From contig JAHLTZ010000007.1 in assembly GCA_025786725.1 (NCBI GenBank), forward strand, positions 372,001-436,000: a stretch of DNA of 64,000 nucleotides. The letters are read 5' to 3'. This document shows, in pieces, positions 62,501 to 64,000 of this stretch. The notes under the pieces are model-generated. The model searched no databases, had not been told where the DNA came from, and was given only the letters and a program-made list of their open reading frames with translations. Position numbers and translations under genes: made by a program. This DNA comes from Syncephalis fuscata (Eukaryota > Zoopagomycota > Zoopagomycetes > Zoopagales > Piptocephalidaceae). Position 1 is the first letter of the stretch; each line of letters starts with the position of its first letter.

Positions 62501-63452
62501 ATTATATATTATGTATTGTATTCATTAACAACCTAATATCATAGTTCGTATGTTGTATTGCTTATTAAATGGCTACTCACTAATTATGTATCATATATTG
62601 TATCCATCAACAACTTAATACTAATAGAATGTAAGTCATATCGTATATTAATTGGTCATTGGCTAATTATATACCATGTATTGTAATATCAATAACTTAA
62701 TATTAGCCAAATGTAATTTGTGTTGTATATCAATTAAGCATTAGCTAATTATATATCACGTATTGCGTGTATTAATGACTTAATATTAATAGGCTGTAAG
62801 TAGTATTGTATGTTAACTGACTATACATTAATTATATAACATATAATATATTTATTTGTAAATACAGGATAATCGATGGCTTCAAGACATCAGCATTGGT
62901 AGTGCAATTGAACCACTATTCCAATACACTTTAGGTATATATTCGGTGAAAAGCAAGATCATTTGACAACTAAGCCGTCCAGTCTATTTATATATCAAGT
63001 TTTGGCCAATGCTCCGGTTTATCCAGTCTTTAACCAATGGAATCATTATTTTATCAACAAACTTGCATCTAGTTGTTTCTATTCAACTATGCAAGCTTAT
63101 AGTAATAAACCTATGGTTCCATCTTAACTATGTACAATCAAATTGCTATATCTATAATCATTTTCTATTTGCATTTACTATTAAAAAGTTTAATTGGCAC
63201 ATGTCATACCACCGGCTCATTTTTCATTTATAAATAATACAGATTGTATATAACAAAGTTGGAAACGGCGTTTTGATACTATTTACTATGGCTTTGTATA
63301 CTGATATGAAACAATCACTACAGCAGTAAGTATAATAATATTTATTAAACAATGTACGTTCTAATTTCTATGCTGTTCAATATAGTGATATTCAGTTGGA
63401 ACAATTAACAAATTATACATTAAATAGGCTGAGCGTATGCAATAGTCAATAA
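59562..63452 (+). CDS. Secreted protein gene split by about 38 introns, with 34 consecutive micro-exons of mostly one codon
   Basis: Exon 1 (59562-59657) encodes a signal peptide (hydrophobic AVVFTIVVVTIVAS, then VDA-KPALVRR) and ends in phase 1. The ATG joins this frame only if one T is restored in CTTTCC (59568-59573), giving MKLFHAVVF. Intron 1 (59658-59731) has GTATGT and a perfect CTACTAAC branch site. Then follow 34 micro-exons (59732-62795), 32 of 3 nt, one of 2 nt (TG, 61410-61411) and one of 6 nt (62707-62712), each between TAG and GTAAGT-type sites. Spliced, they give 35 open codons: DACHDCELKCLKDNGQL, then LTPACFGVTTNATFNPNA. Normal exons follow: 62868-62934 (DNRWLQDISIGSAIEPLF...), about 63000-63101, about 63259-63325 and 63386-63452 (ends RLSVCNSQ). 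The product is about 167 residues, Cys-containing, of unknown family. Confidence 0.8.
59735..62867 (+). repeat. Tandem array of about 34 homologous intron units (76-80 nt each)
   Basis: Each unit starts GTAAGT (rarely GTAGGT, GTATGT, GTAAGG, GTAATT, or GCAAGT at 60146). It continues with TATTGTATATTAATTGACTA and TTAACTATGCTATTTACTGA and ends TTTAATATTAATAG. Units are clearly homologous throughout, most strongly between 61000 and 62300. They are separated by a 3-nt slot that differs between units (ATG, CAT, GTC, GCG, AAC, TTA, AGT, GCC, CTG, CCG, TGC, TTT, GGT and others). Conserved splice ends around a hypervariable codon-sized slot are what a string of micro-exons predicts. A plain satellite would not protect splice signals while varying the slot. 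Confidence 0.85.
60247..60603. mobile_element. About 350-nt structured, GC-richer insertion within the intron array
   Basis: This block interrupts the array about 20 nt into one unit and has no resemblance to the units. It is much less AT-rich and holds several hairpins: TTGGA/TCCAA at 60327-60340, TGGACT...AGTCCA at about 60340-60372, CCTTGGC/GCCAAGG at about 60454-60474, and GGTTCAAAC/GTTTGAACC at about 60561-60582. It also has a run of 10 G. No reading frame or terminal repeats are evident. The neighbouring micro-exons AAC and TTA join to a Leu codon if the block is spliced out with the intron, so the protein frame is not disturbed. Confidence 0.65.
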
Positions 63453-64000
63453 TAATGTCAGAGATAAACAGAAAGCGTCATGAGATAGAATAGAATGAAT
63501 GAATGAATAATAAAATAGCATGGTTGAGAGTGAACGGTGAATGTCATTGTGATAGATGGATAGCGTGAAGATAATTGGCACTCATCATTATGCCATAGTT
63601 TTTTCATGTTTTAATATGCTCACATTGGAGATTTTATTCAATATAAATTACGTGTTTATTTAATATATATTTGGTTCTATCTTTCTATTGATACTGAATA
63701 TGTAAATGTAGACTAAAAGTATAAGATATTATTACGCTTAAGACAAATCATAATAATGAAATTGTTTCATACGATTGATAATTATTAATTCATCTTATAA
63801 AAATATATCCCACTTGCCCCACCATACTATCTGATTTAAAAGCGGCAATGCTTAAGGAAACGCTGCAATGTAAGATTTTAATATAACAAAGTTAGCCGAT
63901 TTGTGCTACATGCGCACATTGATGTCATGAACCAAGCTTGGCTGTATTCAACGTGATCATGCTACACTTTGTTTGACACTATACCTCCTGTACTATTGCC
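63453..64000. other. Intergenic tail of the window
   Basis: AT-rich 3' flank of the micro-exon gene. I see no further gene before the window ends. Confidence 0.5.

Noticed and set aside
59735-62867. Reading the array as a CRISPR-like array or plain satellite
   Set aside because: The variable parts are only 3 nt, far too short for spacers. The repeat ends match splice donor and acceptor sequences, and the spliced slots form an open frame joined to coding exons on both sides. A simple satellite does not explain these together.

Overview
The window looks like nuclear DNA from an early-diverging fungus. It is very AT-rich outside exons and has many short introns (mostly 45-100 nt, GTAAGT at the 5' end, TAG or CAG at the 3' end). 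Its conserved proteins are fungal or opisthokont in type: QCR10, uL1, RPC11, ARPC2, Ras with a CAAX box, anoctamin, NRAMP and xanthine dehydrogenase. Three decayed Fanzor-like (eukaryotic TnpB) loci also occur. The phylum is inferred and not proven. || Layout: 0-0.6 kb, Fanzor relic. 1.0-1.3, QCR10-like (+). 1.45-3.15, saccharopine-dehydrogenase-like oxidoreductase (-). 3.9-5.4, soluble epoxide hydrolase (+). 5.6-10.8, xanthine dehydrogenase (+). 11.0-14.4, two adjacent minus-strand genes for GlcNAc catabolism (glucosamine-6-phosphate deaminase and GlcNAc-6-phosphate deacetylase). 14.8-15.9, Fanzor-bearing element. 15.9-19.3, gene-poor. 19.3-21.5, FHA-type protein kinase. 23.4-24.2, third Fanzor element with perfect terminal inverted repeats. 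24.6-25.5, ribosomal protein uL1 (-). 25.6-26.1, RNA polymerase III subunit RPC11 (+). 26.5-27.6, ARPC2 (+). 28.6-32.8, anoctamin (+). 33.1-34.8, F-box-like gene (-). 36.4-37.5, RING protein with a SUMO-interacting motif (+). 37.7-39.7, NRAMP transporter (-). 43.75-44.8, Ras (+) with a long 5'UTR intron. 47.0-48.8, broken second F-box copy (+). 49.8-52.8, second NRAMP (+) with an altered metal-binding motif. 53.1-56.9, half-size ABCA-type transporter (-). 59.4-63.45, a secreted-protein gene of extraordinary structure. || The standout is 59.56-63.45 kb. What first looks like a 3.1-kb AT-rich tandem repeat (about 80-nt period) reads as a gene. Each repeat unit is an intron (GTAAGT...TTAATATTAATAG) and successive introns are separated by micro-exons of almost always exactly 3 nt. 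A signal-peptide exon leads in, and 34 micro-exons join to ordinary 3' exons. In the phase dictated by the flanking exons all 35 codons are open, although one micro-exon is itself TGA. A single 2-nt exon moves the phase from 1 to 0 exactly as the downstream exon needs. I know of no described gene split codon by codon by homologous introns. || Two other large-scale signals stand out. First, a nearly identical 1.77-kb inverted repeat (34.52-36.29 and 45.50-47.28 kb) ends abruptly inside both F-box copies. Second, otherwise well-conserved genes each carry a single 1-nt frame break, mostly at short homopolymers. That pattern suggests systematic assembly undercalls more than mass pseudogenisation, and every apparent frameshift here should be read with it in mind.
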